Of a stretch of DNA of 40,597 nt, positions 1 to 7,535 are shown in pieces (the stretch's first letter is position 1; each line of letters opens with the position of its first letter). A program made the translations under genes and the position numbers. The stretch comes from Paenisporosarcina sp. OV554 (GTDB lineage: Bacteria; Bacillota; Bacilli; Bacillales_A; Planococcaceae). Below the pieces are notes generated by a model, which made no database searches, was not told the DNA's origin, and saw only the letters and a program-made list of their open reading frames with translations. The stretch is from NCBI RefSeq assembly GCF_003058165.1, contig NZ_QBUC01000029.1, forward strand, positions 1 through 40,597. The letters are read 5' to 3'.

Positions 1-44
1 CGACGTGTGCAGCTGACGAATACTAATCGATCGAGGACTTAACC
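1..44 (+). rRNA. 23S rRNA, 3' end (partial)
   Basis: The first 44 bases match the conserved 3' terminus of Bacillales 23S rRNA, ending in GATCGAGGACTTAACC. The body of the gene lies outside the window. A 5S gene follows after about 60 bases, as in a normal 16S-23S-5S operon. The exact mature end is inferred from the family. Confidence 0.93.
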
Positions 45-83
45 ACAATTTTGAATGGCTTTCAATGGCCCGTTTATCCAGTT

Positions 84-103
84 TTGAGTGAACAAACACT
101 CAA
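84..103 (+). other. Hairpin in the 23S-5S spacer
   Basis: A 7-bp perfect inverted repeat (TTGAGTG / CACTCAA) with a 6-base loop lies between 23S and 5S. Stems at this position are commonly entry points for rRNA maturation nucleases in Bacillales. The processing role is inference. Confidence 0.45.
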
Positions 104-106
104 TAA

Positions 107-223
107 GTCTAGTGATAATGGCAAAGAGGTCACACCCGTTCCCATACCGAACACGGAAGTTAAGCTCTTTAGCGCCGATGGTAGTTGGGGGTCTCCCCCT
201 GCAAGAGTAGGACGTCGCTAGGC
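107..223 (+). rRNA. rrf: 5S ribosomal RNA
   Basis: This is an intact 117-base 5S gene. It holds the conserved core AACACGGAAGTTAAGCTC and the loop GGTAGTTGGGGG. The 5' end GTCTAGTGA pairs with the 3' end TCGCTAGGC along nine positions (helix I, including G-U pairs), which sets both ends. It is the last gene of the rRNA operon whose 23S end opens the window and is followed by a strong terminator. Confidence 0.95.
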
Positions 224-231
224 AACTAGGA

Positions 232-260
232 AACCGGTACCGAAAGGTACTGGTTTTTTT
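232..260 (+). terminator. Terminator of the upstream rRNA operon
   Basis: A 10-bp stem (AACCGGTACC with GGTACTGGTT, one G-U pair) closes on a GAAA tetraloop and runs into a T tract. It lies 9 bases after the 5S end. Confidence 0.9.
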
Positions 261-289
261 GTGTTCATTTTTTCTATTGAGTCGAAGGT

Positions 290-416
290 GTGTGAGAAAG
301 AGGAGGAACAAAGAGTTCGAGGAACCAAGGGGGCGAGTCTCGGAGCGTATTCCATACGCGAGAAACGAGAAGCCCGCAGGTGACGAAGAAATCTGCCGTT
401 CATCGTCTTTCGTAGC
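290..416. repeat. GC-rich structured block ahead of the 5S remnant
   Basis: This stretch is clearly richer in G and C than the surrounding spacer and is full of short inverted segments, for example GCGTAT-TCC-ATACGC at 345-359. It has no convincing reading frame: the open frame across it has no ribosome binding site and runs into 5S sequence. It resembles dispersed structured elements I associate with rRNA/tRNA-flanking spacers in Planococcaceae, but that is memory, not a search. It may be an interspersed repeat unit that landed next to, or recombined with, a 5S gene. Confidence 0.4.
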
Positions 417-485
417 CCGAATACGGAAGTTAAGCTCGTGCGCCGATGGTAGTTGGGGGCTCCCCCTGCAAGAGTAACGCTAGGC
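417..485 (+). pseudogene. Truncated 5S rRNA remnant
   Basis: About 69 bases align with the 3' two thirds of the intact 5S at 107-223: they share ACGGAAGTTAAGCTC, GCGCCGATGGTAGTTGGGGG, CTCCCCCTGCAAGAGTA and CGCTAGGC. The 5' third is missing, and small deletions remove parts of the loops, so helix I cannot form. It cannot be a functional 5S. It looks like the relic of a second rRNA operon end, lost by deletion or recombination. Confidence 0.85.
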
Positions 486-486
486 G

Positions 487-955
487 TTTATTTCCTTGGT
501 CATCCACTACGTTAATATCAAATAAATCCTTACTCGCAAGCTCAGGTACAATCGTTTGATAGTTAATAATTGTTGTGCTTCTCCACGTATTACTGATTCC
601 ATTTTGAACGTATAGGCACCGTCTTTAGAAGATGTAATAGTATTTGACTCGATTTTTTTCACCGGAATTTGTTGGACTGGCACATTAAATTTCCATTCAC
701 CATACTTTCCACCAATGTGAGTGAATGTTAACGGTATAGTTAAGTCTTTTGGCAATTTTTTTTTTGACATTCTAATGAAAATGCAGCAATATCGGAGTCC
801 CCCTTTTTGATCTGCCCTTCACTTGTTCCACCCCACTGCTTATTATCAATTCCATCGAACAAATGATAGGAATAGCCAGCTTCTGATCCTATATCTTGAT
901 TGGGATTTACTGATACATCTTATCCATTAGCCTTAAAAGTGAAGCGGTAATGTCA
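487..955 (-). pseudogene. Decayed DUF4179/DUF5643-like surface protein gene
   Basis: Read on the reverse strand, successive fragments in different frames make one protein-like sequence: YRFTFKANG, then an in-frame stop, then DVSVNPNQDIGSEAGYSYHL and QWGGTSEGQIKKGDSDIAAF. A frame change follows at a run of ten T (756-765), then LPKDLTIPLTFTHIGGKYGE and WKFNVPVQQIPVKKIESN. Another frame change comes near 585, then STTIINYQTIVPELASKDLF. The style (GxWxFxxPV then a second beta domain) resembles the extracellular part of DUF4179 anti-sigma-like proteins of Bacillales. The 3' end is cut off exactly where the 5S remnant begins. At least two frameshifts and one stop make it non-functional; the family name is moderately sure. 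Confidence 0.7.
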
Positions 956-983
956 CTTAGTGTGTTTTTGTATAGTTTATTAA

Positions 984-1136
984 ATCACTCATGGGTGTCA
1001 ATGCTTATCAGTTTTATTATTATTTCTTGGGGCTGAAAATGAATGGAGACTAGTAGCTTTCATACCTATCGTGTTGATTATGACTACGATAATCTTTTGG
1101 AGGATGGGAAGGGGCCATCGTTTAAAAACTCGCTGA
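984..1136 (+). pseudogene. Possible C-terminal relic of a membrane protein
   Basis: A 50-codon open stretch ends in a hydrophobic segment (VAFIPIVLIMTTIIFW) followed by a basic tail (RMGRGHRLKTR) and a stop. It has no start codon with a ribosome binding site, because the frame opens directly after a stop. It may be the end of a lost permease-like gene in the same debris zone. I do not recognise the family, and it could be chance. Confidence 0.25.
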
Positions 1137-1268
1137 TGTAGAGCTATTTAGAAGGTTTCAGTAAGTGATTTTTCCGTTTTTCGAGCACTATTATCTAACT
1201 CCACATTCATAATTAATAGTCGAATTTCATGTTAATGAAAACTTTTAAAACTATTTTGCAAAAAACTA

Positions 1269-1296
1269 TTGTAATTATTTCATACATTGGTATAAT
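1269..1296 (+). promoter_or_regulatory. Promoter of tRNA-Asp
   Basis: TTGTAA (1269-1274) and a perfect TATAAT (1291-1296) are separated by 16 bases, placing transcription start about 20 bases before the tRNA. Confidence 0.65.
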
Positions 1297-1325
1297 AAAT
1301 CTTGTCGGTAAATATTAAATATTAT

Positions 1326-1401
1326 GGTTCCGTGGTGTAGCGGTTAACATGCCTGCCTGTCACGCAGGAGATCGCGGGTTCGATTCCCGTCGGGACCGCC
1401 A
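1326..1401 (+). tRNA. tRNA-Asp (GTC)
   Basis: The gene folds as a full cloverleaf. Acceptor GGTTCCG pairs with CGGGACC, and the anticodon arm CCTGCCT-GTC-ACGCAGG carries GTC, which reads Asp codons. The T arm is CGGGTTCGATTCCCG. The discriminator base is G and the CCA end is encoded. It is a single tRNA with its own promoter and terminator, not part of the rRNA operon. Confidence 0.96.
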
Positions 1402-1422
1402 TTTTATTTTAAAATTATCAAT

Positions 1423-1458
1423 CCACAAAGAAAGTAACCTTTCTATGTGGGTTTTTTT
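1423..1458 (+). terminator. Terminator after tRNA-Asp
   Basis: An imperfect stem (CCACA-A-AGAAAG with CTTTCT-A-TGTGG) is followed by a seven-T tract. Confidence 0.75.
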
Positions 1459-1582
1459 GTTATATTAATAGAATGTACCAACTTCCTTCAATGTGGGAGC
1501 AAGTTGTGTTTTTCTGCAATTAAGTGAATAATTGAGTTGGATTCGATACACTAGAGAAAACATGTGTGAGGTAAATAAAAAC

Positions 1583-2035
1583 ATGACATATATTAAACAA
1601 GTCACATCGCTTGAAGAAACAGAGCAATTTGGTCAACGTTTAGGAGAACTTGTTCAAGCACAGGATGTTATTACGCTTGAAGGCGATCTGGGAGCAGGGA
1701 AGACGACCTTTACAAAAAGTTTTGCAAAAGGATTAGGCGTAGAACGTAATGTGAACAGCCCTACTTTTACGATATTGAAGCAATATGAAGGTAGATTACC
1801 TTTCAATCATTTGGACGTGTATCGTCTTGCAGATAGTGAAGAGGATTTAGGTTGGGATGAGCTTTTTTACGGTGACGCAGTGTCTGTCATTGAGTGGGCA
1901 AAGTTGATTGAATACGATTTACCAAAAGAGCGATTACAGATCGAAGTATTTTACGAAGATGAATTTGCTCGACGTTTTGAAATTACCCCATTGGGTGAGC
2001 GTTATGAGCAATTATGCAAGGAGTTATTTTCATGA
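1583..2035 (+). CDS. tsaE: TsaE, t6A tRNA-modification ATPase
   Basis: TsaE is the small ATPase that drives the TsaB-TsaD complex in making N6-threonylcarbamoyladenosine at position 37 of ANN-decoding tRNAs. The 150-residue protein has the P-loop GDLGAGKTT at residues 34-42, the family segment NSPTFTILKQYEG, then HLDVYRL and VIEWAKL. I chose ATG 1583 because GAGGT sits 10 bases upstream; an upstream in-frame ATG at 1532 adds 17 poorly conserved residues. The stop overlaps the tsaB start (ATGA), so the two are translationally coupled. A weak promoter (TTGTGT, 17 bases, AATAAT) may lie at 1504-1532. The B. subtilis equivalent is ydiB. Confidence 0.95.
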   Translation: MTYIKQVTSLEETEQFGQRLGELVQAQDVITLEGDLGAGKTTFTKSFAKGLGVERNVNSPTFTILKQYEGRLPFNHLDVYRLADSEEDLGWDELFYGDAVSVIEWAKLIEYDLPKERLQIEVFYEDEFARRFEITPLGERYEQLCKELFS

Positions 2036-2742
2036 TTTGGTTAGGGATCGATACGTCGAATGTGCCATTATCAATTGCTGTTGTTAAAGATAATCAACTT
2101 TTAGTTGAATGGACAAGCTCGATAAAAGTTACACACTCAGTAGGGGCTATGCCTGCTGTTGAAGAAGCGTTAAAACAAGCAAATATTAATCCGGGTGAAA
2201 TTGATGTAATTGCAGTGGCTGAAGGCCCAGGTTCGTATACGGGTGTCCGTATAGGTGTCACTATAGCCAAAACTCTAGCATGGACATTAAAGATTCCTCT
2301 TGTAGGGGTCTCAAGTCTCCAAACCATAGCCGGGAATGGATTACTTTTCAACGGACTAATTTGTCCCATTATGGATGCTCGTAGAGATAATGTATTTTCA
2401 GCAATTTATACGAATGACTTAACAGCTGACTTACCAGATGGTCATTATGCAATAGAGACTATTTTAGAAAAGTTAGCATTGAAACAAGAGAATGTTTTAT
2501 TTGTGGGGAAAGATGTTTCAATCCACTGGCAAGCGATACAACGAGTTTTAGGTGACCGTGCTATTCGGGCGCCATTTTACCTTGATTTACCCAAAGCTTC
2601 TGTGGTGATTGAGCAAGCTATGAAGAAACCACTTCCTTCTATTGAAGAAACACATCATTTTGTACCTGAGTATAAGCGTATTACTGAAGCTGAAACGAAT
2701 TGGCTTGCAGAACAACAAAAGGTTGGCGAATCGAATGATTGA
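2032..2742 (+). CDS. tsaB: TsaB, t6A complex scaffold protein
   Basis: TsaB is an ASKHA-fold paralogue of TsaD that dimerises with it and binds TsaE; it lacks catalytic activity itself. The 236-residue product begins MIWLGIDTS and holds the family loop GPGSYTGVRIG at 65-75. The start at 2032 is preceded by AGGAG at 2019-2023 and overlaps the tsaE stop; an upstream ATG at 2014 lies before that ribosome site and is rejected. It overlaps rimI by 8 bases. The B. subtilis name is ydiC. Confidence 0.95.
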   Translation: MIWLGIDTSNVPLSIAVVKDNQLLVEWTSSIKVTHSVGAMPAVEEALKQANINPGEIDVIAVAEGPGSYTGVRIGVTIAKTLAWTLKIPLVGVSSLQTIAGNGLLFNGLICPIMDARRDNVFSAIYTNDLTADLPDGHYAIETILEKLALKQENVLFVGKDVSIHWQAIQRVLGDRAIRAPFYLDLPKASVVIEQAMKKPLPSIEETHHFVPEYKRITEAETNWLAEQQKVGESND

Positions 2743-3190
2743 TACAGTCTTTTACCGCAAAATGACGGTTGCTGATGTAGATGGAGTCTTGAAGGTTGAG
2801 GAAGAAGCATTTAGTTTACCTTGGACCCGAGATGCATTTGTTCAAGAAATGACAACTAACTTACATGCTTATTATATTGTTGCAGAAAATGACCAAGGGC
2901 AGATTGTTGGTTTCTGTGGAATGTGGATGATAATAGATGAAAGCCATATCACGAATGTAGCAGTGGCTGAACAAGTTAAAGGGCAAGGGATTGGTGAAGG
3001 TCTTATGCGCGAAGCAATTCGAGTTGCTCGGGAACATGAAGTTGTTCTTATGTCTTTAGAGGTCCGAGTTAGTAATACGATTGCTCAAAATTTATATCGT
3101 AAACTAGATTTTAAAAATGGTGGAATTCGAAAAGGTTATTATACAGATAACCAAGAGAATGCACTGGTAATGTGGGTGGAATTTAAATGA
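2735..3190 (+). CDS. rimI: RimI-type ribosomal protein N-acetyltransferase
   Basis: This is a GNAT-fold acetyltransferase; RimI acetylates the N-terminus of ribosomal protein S18. The 151-residue protein has the acetyl-CoA loop [11 protein letters not shown] at 80-90, preceded by the strand ITNVAV, and the C-terminal NLYRKLDF motif with Y residues typical of RimI. The start at 2735 lies inside the end of tsaB, and the end overlaps the tsaD start (ATGA), so the four genes form one tight operon. The substrate is assigned from the family; linkage with tsaB/tsaD is the usual bacterial pattern. Confidence 0.92.
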   Translation: MIDTVFYRKMTVADVDGVLKVEEEAFSLPWTRDAFVQEMTTNLHAYYIVAENDQGQIVGFCGMWMIIDESHITNVAVAEQVKGQGIGEGLMREAIRVAREHEVVLMSLEVRVSNTIAQNLYRKLDFKNGGIRKGYYTDNQENALVMWVEFK

Positions 3191-4206
3191 GTAAAGATCA
3201 AATCATATTAGGTATTGAAACAAGTTGTGATGAGACCGCTGCATCGATTGTTCGGAATGGTTGTGAAATCGTCTCTAACGTTGTAGCATCACAAATTGAA
3301 AGTCATAAACGCTTCGGCGGAGTCGTTCCTGAAATTGCTTCTCGTCATCATGTAGAGCAAATGACGATTGTAATTGAAGAAGCAATGAAGCAAGCAAACA
3401 TGCAACCAAGTGACTTGGACGCAGTTGCTGTTACAGAAGGGCCAGGACTGGTCGGTGCTCTTCTAATTGGTATTAATGCTGCAAAAGCATTTGCTTTCGC
3501 CAATCAATTACCTCTTGTTGGGGTACATCATATTGCAGGACATATTTATGCCAATCAGTTAACAGAGCCTATGCAATTTCCATTGCTAGCACTCGTTGTT
3601 TCAGGAGGGCATACAGAGATTGTTTTAATGCCAGATCACGGTACGTTTAAGTTAATAGGTGAAACACGTGATGATGCTGCTGGGGAAGCGTATGACAAAG
3701 TAGCAAGAGTGTTAAAACTTCCATATCCAGGTGGTCCACACATAGACAGACTTGCACATGAAGGTGTCGAACCCATTGCGTTTCCGCGTATATGGTTAGA
3801 GGAAGACTCATATGACTTCAGTTTTAGTGGGTTGAAGTCGTCAGTAATAAATTATATGCACAATGCTGAGCAACGAGGGGAAGAGATTAAGCCTCAAGCT
3901 GTTGCAGCAGGTTTCCAAGCAAGTGTGGTAGAAGTGCTAACTGCTAAAACCTTGCGAGCTGCTAAAGAATACAAAGTTAAACAAGTAATTGCTGCTGGTG
4001 GTGTCTCTGCTAACAAAGGTTTACGTAAATCATTAGAAGATACCTTTGCAAAAGAAGGAATTCCATTTAACGTTCCGCCCCTGTTTTTATGCACAGATAA
4101 TGCTGCTATGATTGCGGCAGCTGGTTCAGTAATGTTCGAAAAAGGAATTATTAGTTCGATGTCAATGAACGGAAAACCTGGAATGACATTATTCGACTGG
4201 AATTAA
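3187..4206 (+). CDS. tsaD: TsaD, tRNA threonylcarbamoyltransferase
   Basis: TsaD transfers the threonylcarbamoyl group from its AMP ester to A37 of tRNA. The 339-residue protein has the typical start [13 protein letters not shown], the metal-binding pair H115 and H119 in HHIAGH, the SGGHTE loop, GEAYDKVAR, and the C-terminal [10 protein letters not shown] carrying a metal-site aspartate. Length is normal for the family (older name gcp/ydiE). It overlaps rimI by 4 bases and ends the operon at a clear terminator. Confidence 0.97.
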   Translation: MSKDQIILGIETSCDETAASIVRNGCEIVSNVVASQIESHKRFGGVVPEIASRHHVEQMTIVIEEAMKQANMQPSDLDAVAVTEGPGLVGALLIGINAAKAFAFANQLPLVGVHHIAGHIYANQLTEPMQFPLLALVVSGGHTEIVLMPDHGTFKLIGETRDDAAGEAYDKVARVLKLPYPGGPHIDRLAHEGVEPIAFPRIWLEEDSYDFSFSGLKSSVINYMHNAEQRGEEIKPQAVAAGFQASVVEVLTAKTLRAAKEYKVKQVIAAGGVSANKGLRKSLEDTFAKEGIPFNVPPLFLCTDNAAMIAAAGSVMFEKGIISSMSMNGKPGMTLFDWN

Positions 4207-4207
4207 G

Positions 4208-4247
4208 AAGAATCAATTCTCTCATTGAAGAGAATCGATTCTTTTTT
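4208..4247 (+). terminator. Terminator of the tsaE-tsaD operon
   Basis: A 14-position stem (AGAATCAATTCTCT with AGAGAATCGATTCT, one A-C mismatch) is followed by a T tract, starting two bases after the tsaD stop. Confidence 0.88.
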
Positions 4248-4287
4248 AGCAAAAATGAATTGAGATGTCAATAGAGAACATCTGTAC

Positions 4288-4446
4288 TTATGCACAATTT
4301 GTGGATAAGATGTGCATAAGTCAGTGGAATTCAATATATAGTGGTAGGTTTCCCATTGAATAATGTGTATAAAAACTTTTTATCCTGTGGATAGTGTGGG
4401 TAAGTCTGTTGATAGATTGATATATCAACCTTTTGATTGTGAATAA
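4288..4446. promoter_or_regulatory. DnaA-box cluster
   Basis: The gap between two converging genes holds at least seven 9-mers at no more than one mismatch from the DnaA box TTATCCACA. They are 4288-4296 (plus strand, TTATGCACA) and, on the minus strand, 4300-4308 (perfect), 4311-4319, 4364-4372, 4386-4394, 4395-4403 and 4438-4446. Two more at two mismatches lie at 4407-4415 and 4450-4458. The first three form a near-palindromic core. Since both flanking genes end here, these are not promoter elements. B. subtilis is reported to have a DnaA-box cluster at the same place (gcp-ydiF), used to titrate DnaA away from oriC; that link is from memory. Confidence 0.82.
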
Positions 4447-4510
4447 CCTTGTGGAGAGAAAAATGTCGAAAAAAGTACTTGACCCATATATATACTCATT
4501 AAATTGTAAG

Positions 4511-4538
4511 AAAATACCGCATATTTCGACATGCGGTA
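4511..4538 (-). terminator. Terminator of the ABC-F gene
   Basis: A perfect 8-bp stem, TACCGCAT with ATGCGGTA around an 8-base loop, lies 4 bases beyond the ABC-F stop. On the minus strand it is followed by TTTTC. Confidence 0.75.
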
Positions 4539-4542
4539 ACTT

Positions 4543-6474
4543 TTACAATAGTTCTAATTCTTCTTCTAATTCCATCCATTCAGTCATGAGCACTTCTTGA
4601 TTCTCTTTAAAAGATTCAAGCTCTTTTTGAAGGACCACCAATTGTTCATGGTCTTGAAAGATAGCAGGATCACACAATTTTTCTTCAACAGCATTAATGT
4701 GTTCTTCTATCCCGCCTAGTTGACCTTCCAATTCTTCTAAGCGCCGTGTAATTTGACGCTCTCTTTTCTTAGCCTCTTTATCTATGGTTGAAGTGGATTG
4801 CTTTGTAGTAGTAGTTCCTACTTCAATAGGTCCCGCTTGTTCAGCTCGAATTTCTTCAAGTTCTTTTTTCTTTTCAACATAGTAATCGTAATCGCCTAAA
4901 TATTCGAAAGCTCCATCACTTGATAATTCAATGACTTTTGTGGCAATTCTATTGATAAAATAGCGGTCATGCGAAACAAAAAGTATCGTTCCAGGGTAAT
5001 CAATCAATGCATTTTCAAGTACTTCTTTACTATCTAAATCCAAGTGATTGGTCGGCTCATCTAAAATCAAGGTGTTAGCTTTTAACATCATGAGTTTGGC
5101 TAATGCGACCCTAGCTTTTTCACCACCTGATAAGGAAGAAATCGATTTGGTTACATCATCACCACTGAATAAGAAACGGCCAAGCACATTCCGTACATCT
5201 TTTTCATTCATTAATGGCCATTCATCCCATAATTCTTTCAGGACAGATCGGTTGCCTGTGAGTTTTGCTTGTTCTTGATCGTAGTAACCGAATTGAACAT
5301 TTGTCCCGTAATGAATCGATCCGGCAATTGGAGGAATATCTTTTACTACGGTTTTTAGTAAAGTGGATTTTCCCACACCATTTGGACCAACTAAAGCGAT
5401 TCGATCTTCTCGAAAGACTCGAAGATCAACATCTTGAGAAACAGGCTTTTCGGAGTATCCTACCGTAACTTGTTCTAATTTTAGTACGTCATTACCACTT
5501 TGACGTTCAATCGAGAAACCAAAGTTCGCTGATTTTTCATCCCCATTTGGGGAATCCATCCAATCGGTTTTCTCCAACACTTTACGACGAGACTGAGCCA
5601 TTTTAGTAGTAGAAGCACGAGCTAAGTTACGTTGAACAAAGTCTTCAAGTTTTGCTTTTTCTTCTTGTTGCTTGTCAAATGTCTTCAAGTCGCGTTCATA
5701 TGTTTTTGCCTTTTCATCCAAGTAAGAACTATAATTTCCGACAAAACGTTTTACTTTATGACGAGACACTTCATAAACAAAATTCACTACTTGATCTAAG
5801 AAATACCGGTCGTGAGAAACGATTAAAATCGCACCAGGATAACCTTGAAGATAACGCTCTAACCAGCTTAGTGTGTCGATGTCTAAGTGGTTGGTCGGTT
5901 CATCCAAAATGAGTAAATCCGGTTTTGTTAATAATAATTTGGCTAATGCCAAACGCGTTTTTTGACCGCCTGATAAAGATTGAATGGGCTTATCGTATTC
6001 TTCTGGGAAGAATTGCATCCCATGTAAGACTGAACGTGTATCGGATTCATATTGGTAGCCACCGGAATCTTTAAACGCAACTTGCTTGGTATCGTAGTCT
6101 GACATGATACGCCCATAAGCCTCGGCATCTTCATATACGGTAGGGTCAGCCATTTGCTTTTCCAGTGAACGTAATTCTTTTTCAGCCGATAGATGATGAG
6201 CAAAAATGGTCATCATTTCATCCCAAATCGATAAATCGGAATCGATGCCAGCATGTTGCTCCATATAGCCAACTTTTGTACCTTTTGGAATGATGATTTC
6301 TCCAGAATCGTACGACATTTCACCAGCAATTATTTTAAGGAGAGTCGATTTCCCAGCACCGTTCCGACCGACTAAAGCTACACGGTCTCTATGGTTTATT
6401 TCAAGTTTGACGCCGCTTAATATTTCATCGACGACAAATGTTTTATGTAATTGATTCACTTGTAAGACAATCAT
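4543..6474 (-). CDS. ABC-F family ATPase (YdiF-like)
   Basis: ABC-F proteins have two fused ATPase domains and no membrane part; they act on the ribosome E site. The 643-residue protein carries Walker A GRNGAGKST (36-44), signature LSGGQ (167-171) and LDEPTNHLD (190-198). The second set is GPNGVGKST (363-371), LSGGE (448-452) and LDEPTNHLD (471-479). A charged linker separates the domains, and a coiled-coil C-terminal extension covers about 560-643. Start 6474 is chosen because GAGGTGG lies just upstream; the ATG at 6495 would place that ribosome site inside the gene. It sits where ydiF lies in B. subtilis, divergent from rex. Whether it gives antibiotic protection is unknown; the synteny suggests a housekeeping role. 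Confidence 0.93.
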   Translation of the reverse strand: MIVLQVNQLHKTFVVDEILSGVKLEINHRDRVALVGRNGAGKSTLLKIIAGEMSYDSGEIIIPKGTKVGYMEQHAGIDSDLSIWDEMMTIFAHHLSAEKELRSLEKQMADPTVYEDAEAYGRIMSDYDTKQVAFKDSGGYQYESDTRSVLHGMQFFPEEYDKPIQSLSGGQKTRLALAKLLLTKPDLLILDEPTNHLDIDTLSWLERYLQGYPGAILIVSHDRYFLDQVVNFVYEVSRHKVKRFVGNYSSYLDEKAKTYERDLKTFDKQQEEKAKLEDFVQRNLARASTTKMAQSRRKVLEKTDWMDSPNGDEKSANFGFSIERQSGNDVLKLEQVTVGYSEKPVSQDVDLRVFREDRIALVGPNGVGKSTLLKTVVKDIPPIAGSIHYGTNVQFGYYDQEQAKLTGNRSVLKELWDEWPLMNEKDVRNVLGRFLFSGDDVTKSISSLSGGEKARVALAKLMMLKANTLILDEPTNHLDLDSKEVLENALIDYPGTILFVSHDRYFINRIATKVIELSSDGAFEYLGDYDYYVEKKKELEEIRAEQAGPIEVGTTTTKQSTSTIDKEAKKRERQITRRLEELEGQLGGIEEHINAVEEKLCDPAIFQDHEQLVVLQKELESFKENQEVLMTEWMELEEELELL

Positions 6475-6598
6475 TAATTCCACCTCAGTTCTCACTTAGT
6501 TTAATGGAAGCGTGTAGCTGGCGCAACGGCAGAACTTTACTTCTTTTATGTACTCATGTAAGATGAAAGCGATTTCGCTTGAATGCAGGAGGAACAAA

Positions 6599-7264
6599 AT
6601 GAAACAAGAACCGCTTAAAATTCCACAAGCTACAACCAAAAGATTACCTCTCTATTACCGATTTATCCAAAATTTTTCGAATGCGGGTAAGAAACGTATC
6701 TCTTCACAGGAACTAAGTGAAGCCATGAAAATTGATTCAGCTACGATTCGCCGTGATTTTTCGAATTTTGGAGCATTAGGTAAAAAAGGCTATGGCTATG
6801 ATGTACAACACTTGCTTTCGTTTTTTCGTCAAACACTCGATCAAGATGAAGCAACTAATGTCGCATTAATCGGTGTAGGTAGCTTAGGGACAGCTTTTTT
6901 AAAATACAATTTTCACAAAAATCACAACACACGTATTGTAGTAGCATTTGATACGAGTGCTACTGAAGACGGAATGTTGATGAGTGACATCCCGGTTTTT
7001 GAACCTAGTAAGTTAGAAGGAAAAATTAAAGAATATGGTATTGAGCTGGTGATTTTAACAGTACCTTCACGAGCTGCTCAAGAAGTGACAGACCGCCAAA
7101 CAAAAACGGCGGTTAAGGGCATTCTCAATTTTACAACAGTGCGATTAACGGTACCTGATTCAATTCGTGTCCATACAATTGATTTGTCTGTTGAATTACA
7201 AACACTGATTTACTTCATAAAACAAGATGAAGAAAGTTCACACATCGTTCATAGTAACAAATAG
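6599..7264 (+). CDS. rex: Rex, NADH-sensing redox repressor
   Basis: Rex binds operators when NAD+ is high and lets go when NADH rises, controlling fermentation and respiration genes. The 221-residue protein has an N-terminal winged helix (about 20-65, with [20 protein letters not shown]) and a Rossmann domain with GVGSLG at 92-97. The C-terminal swapped helix carries the family segment [12 protein letters not shown] 6599 is preceded by AGGAGG at 6588-6593; an upstream ATG (6548) is ignored. It is divergent from the ABC-F gene and 52 bases ahead of tatA. I see no obvious Rex operator in its own upstream region. Confidence 0.95.
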   Translation: MKQEPLKIPQATTKRLPLYYRFIQNFSNAGKKRISSQELSEAMKIDSATIRRDFSNFGALGKKGYGYDVQHLLSFFRQTLDQDEATNVALIGVGSLGTAFLKYNFHKNHNTRIVVAFDTSATEDGMLMSDIPVFEPSKLEGKIKEYGIELVILTVPSRAAQEVTDRQTKTAVKGILNFTTVRLTVPDSIRVHTIDLSVELQTLIYFIKQDEESSHIVHSNK

Positions 7265-7316
7265 CAAACGTAGCGTAAGTAAGTTAAAATAAGAATAGAC
7301 AAGAGGAGGTGCCTAC

Positions 7317-7514
7317 ATGCCAACAGGTCCATTAAGTATATTATTGATTGTGGTAGTAGCTTTGCTTGTATTCGGTCCGAAAAAGCTCCCTGAATTAGGA
7401 CGAGCATTCGGCAGTTCGCTTCGCGAATTCAAAAATGCAACTCGTGGTCTAATCGATGAAGATGAAGATGACGAGAAAAAAAAGACAAAAAAGCTAGACG
7501 ATGAAGTTAAGTAA
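7317..7514 (+). CDS. tatA: TatA, twin-arginine translocase pore subunit
   Basis: TatA is a small inner-membrane protein that oligomerises to pass folded proteins across the membrane. The 65-residue product has an N-terminal helix (about 5-19), the hinge FGPKKLPELGR, an amphipathic helix (FGSSLREFKNATRG) and an acidic-basic tail. GAGGAGG lies 8 bases ahead of the start. It pairs with tatC 21 bases later; position after rex matches tatAy-tatCy of B. subtilis. Confidence 0.95.
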   Translation: MPTGPLSILLIVVVALLVFGPKKLPELGRAFGSSLREFKNATRGLIDEDEDDEKKKTKKLDDEVK

Positions 7515-7535
7515 GTACGTTAGGGTGTTTTTCTG

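Noticed and set aside
39-477. Open frames on both strands across the 5S gene and the GC-rich block
   Set aside because: They run through rRNA or its remnant, lack ribosome binding sites and have no protein-like composition.
1326-1401. Integration site of a mobile element at tRNA-Asp
   Set aside because: No integrase gene and no repeated 3' end of the tRNA are seen in the window; downstream genes are housekeeping.
4288-4446. Chromosome origin (oriC)
   Set aside because: DnaA boxes are present, but dnaA, dnaN, rpmH and an obvious unwinding element are not, and the neighbours are the tsa operon; a DnaA-titration site fits better.
5048-5912. Plus-strand frames within the ABC-F gene
   Set aside because: The reverse frame has complete Walker and signature motifs throughout; these are antisense shadows.
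6475-6598. Rex operator for autoregulation
   Set aside because: No TTGTGAA-N4-TTCACAA-like palindrome could be found between the ABC-F gene and rex.
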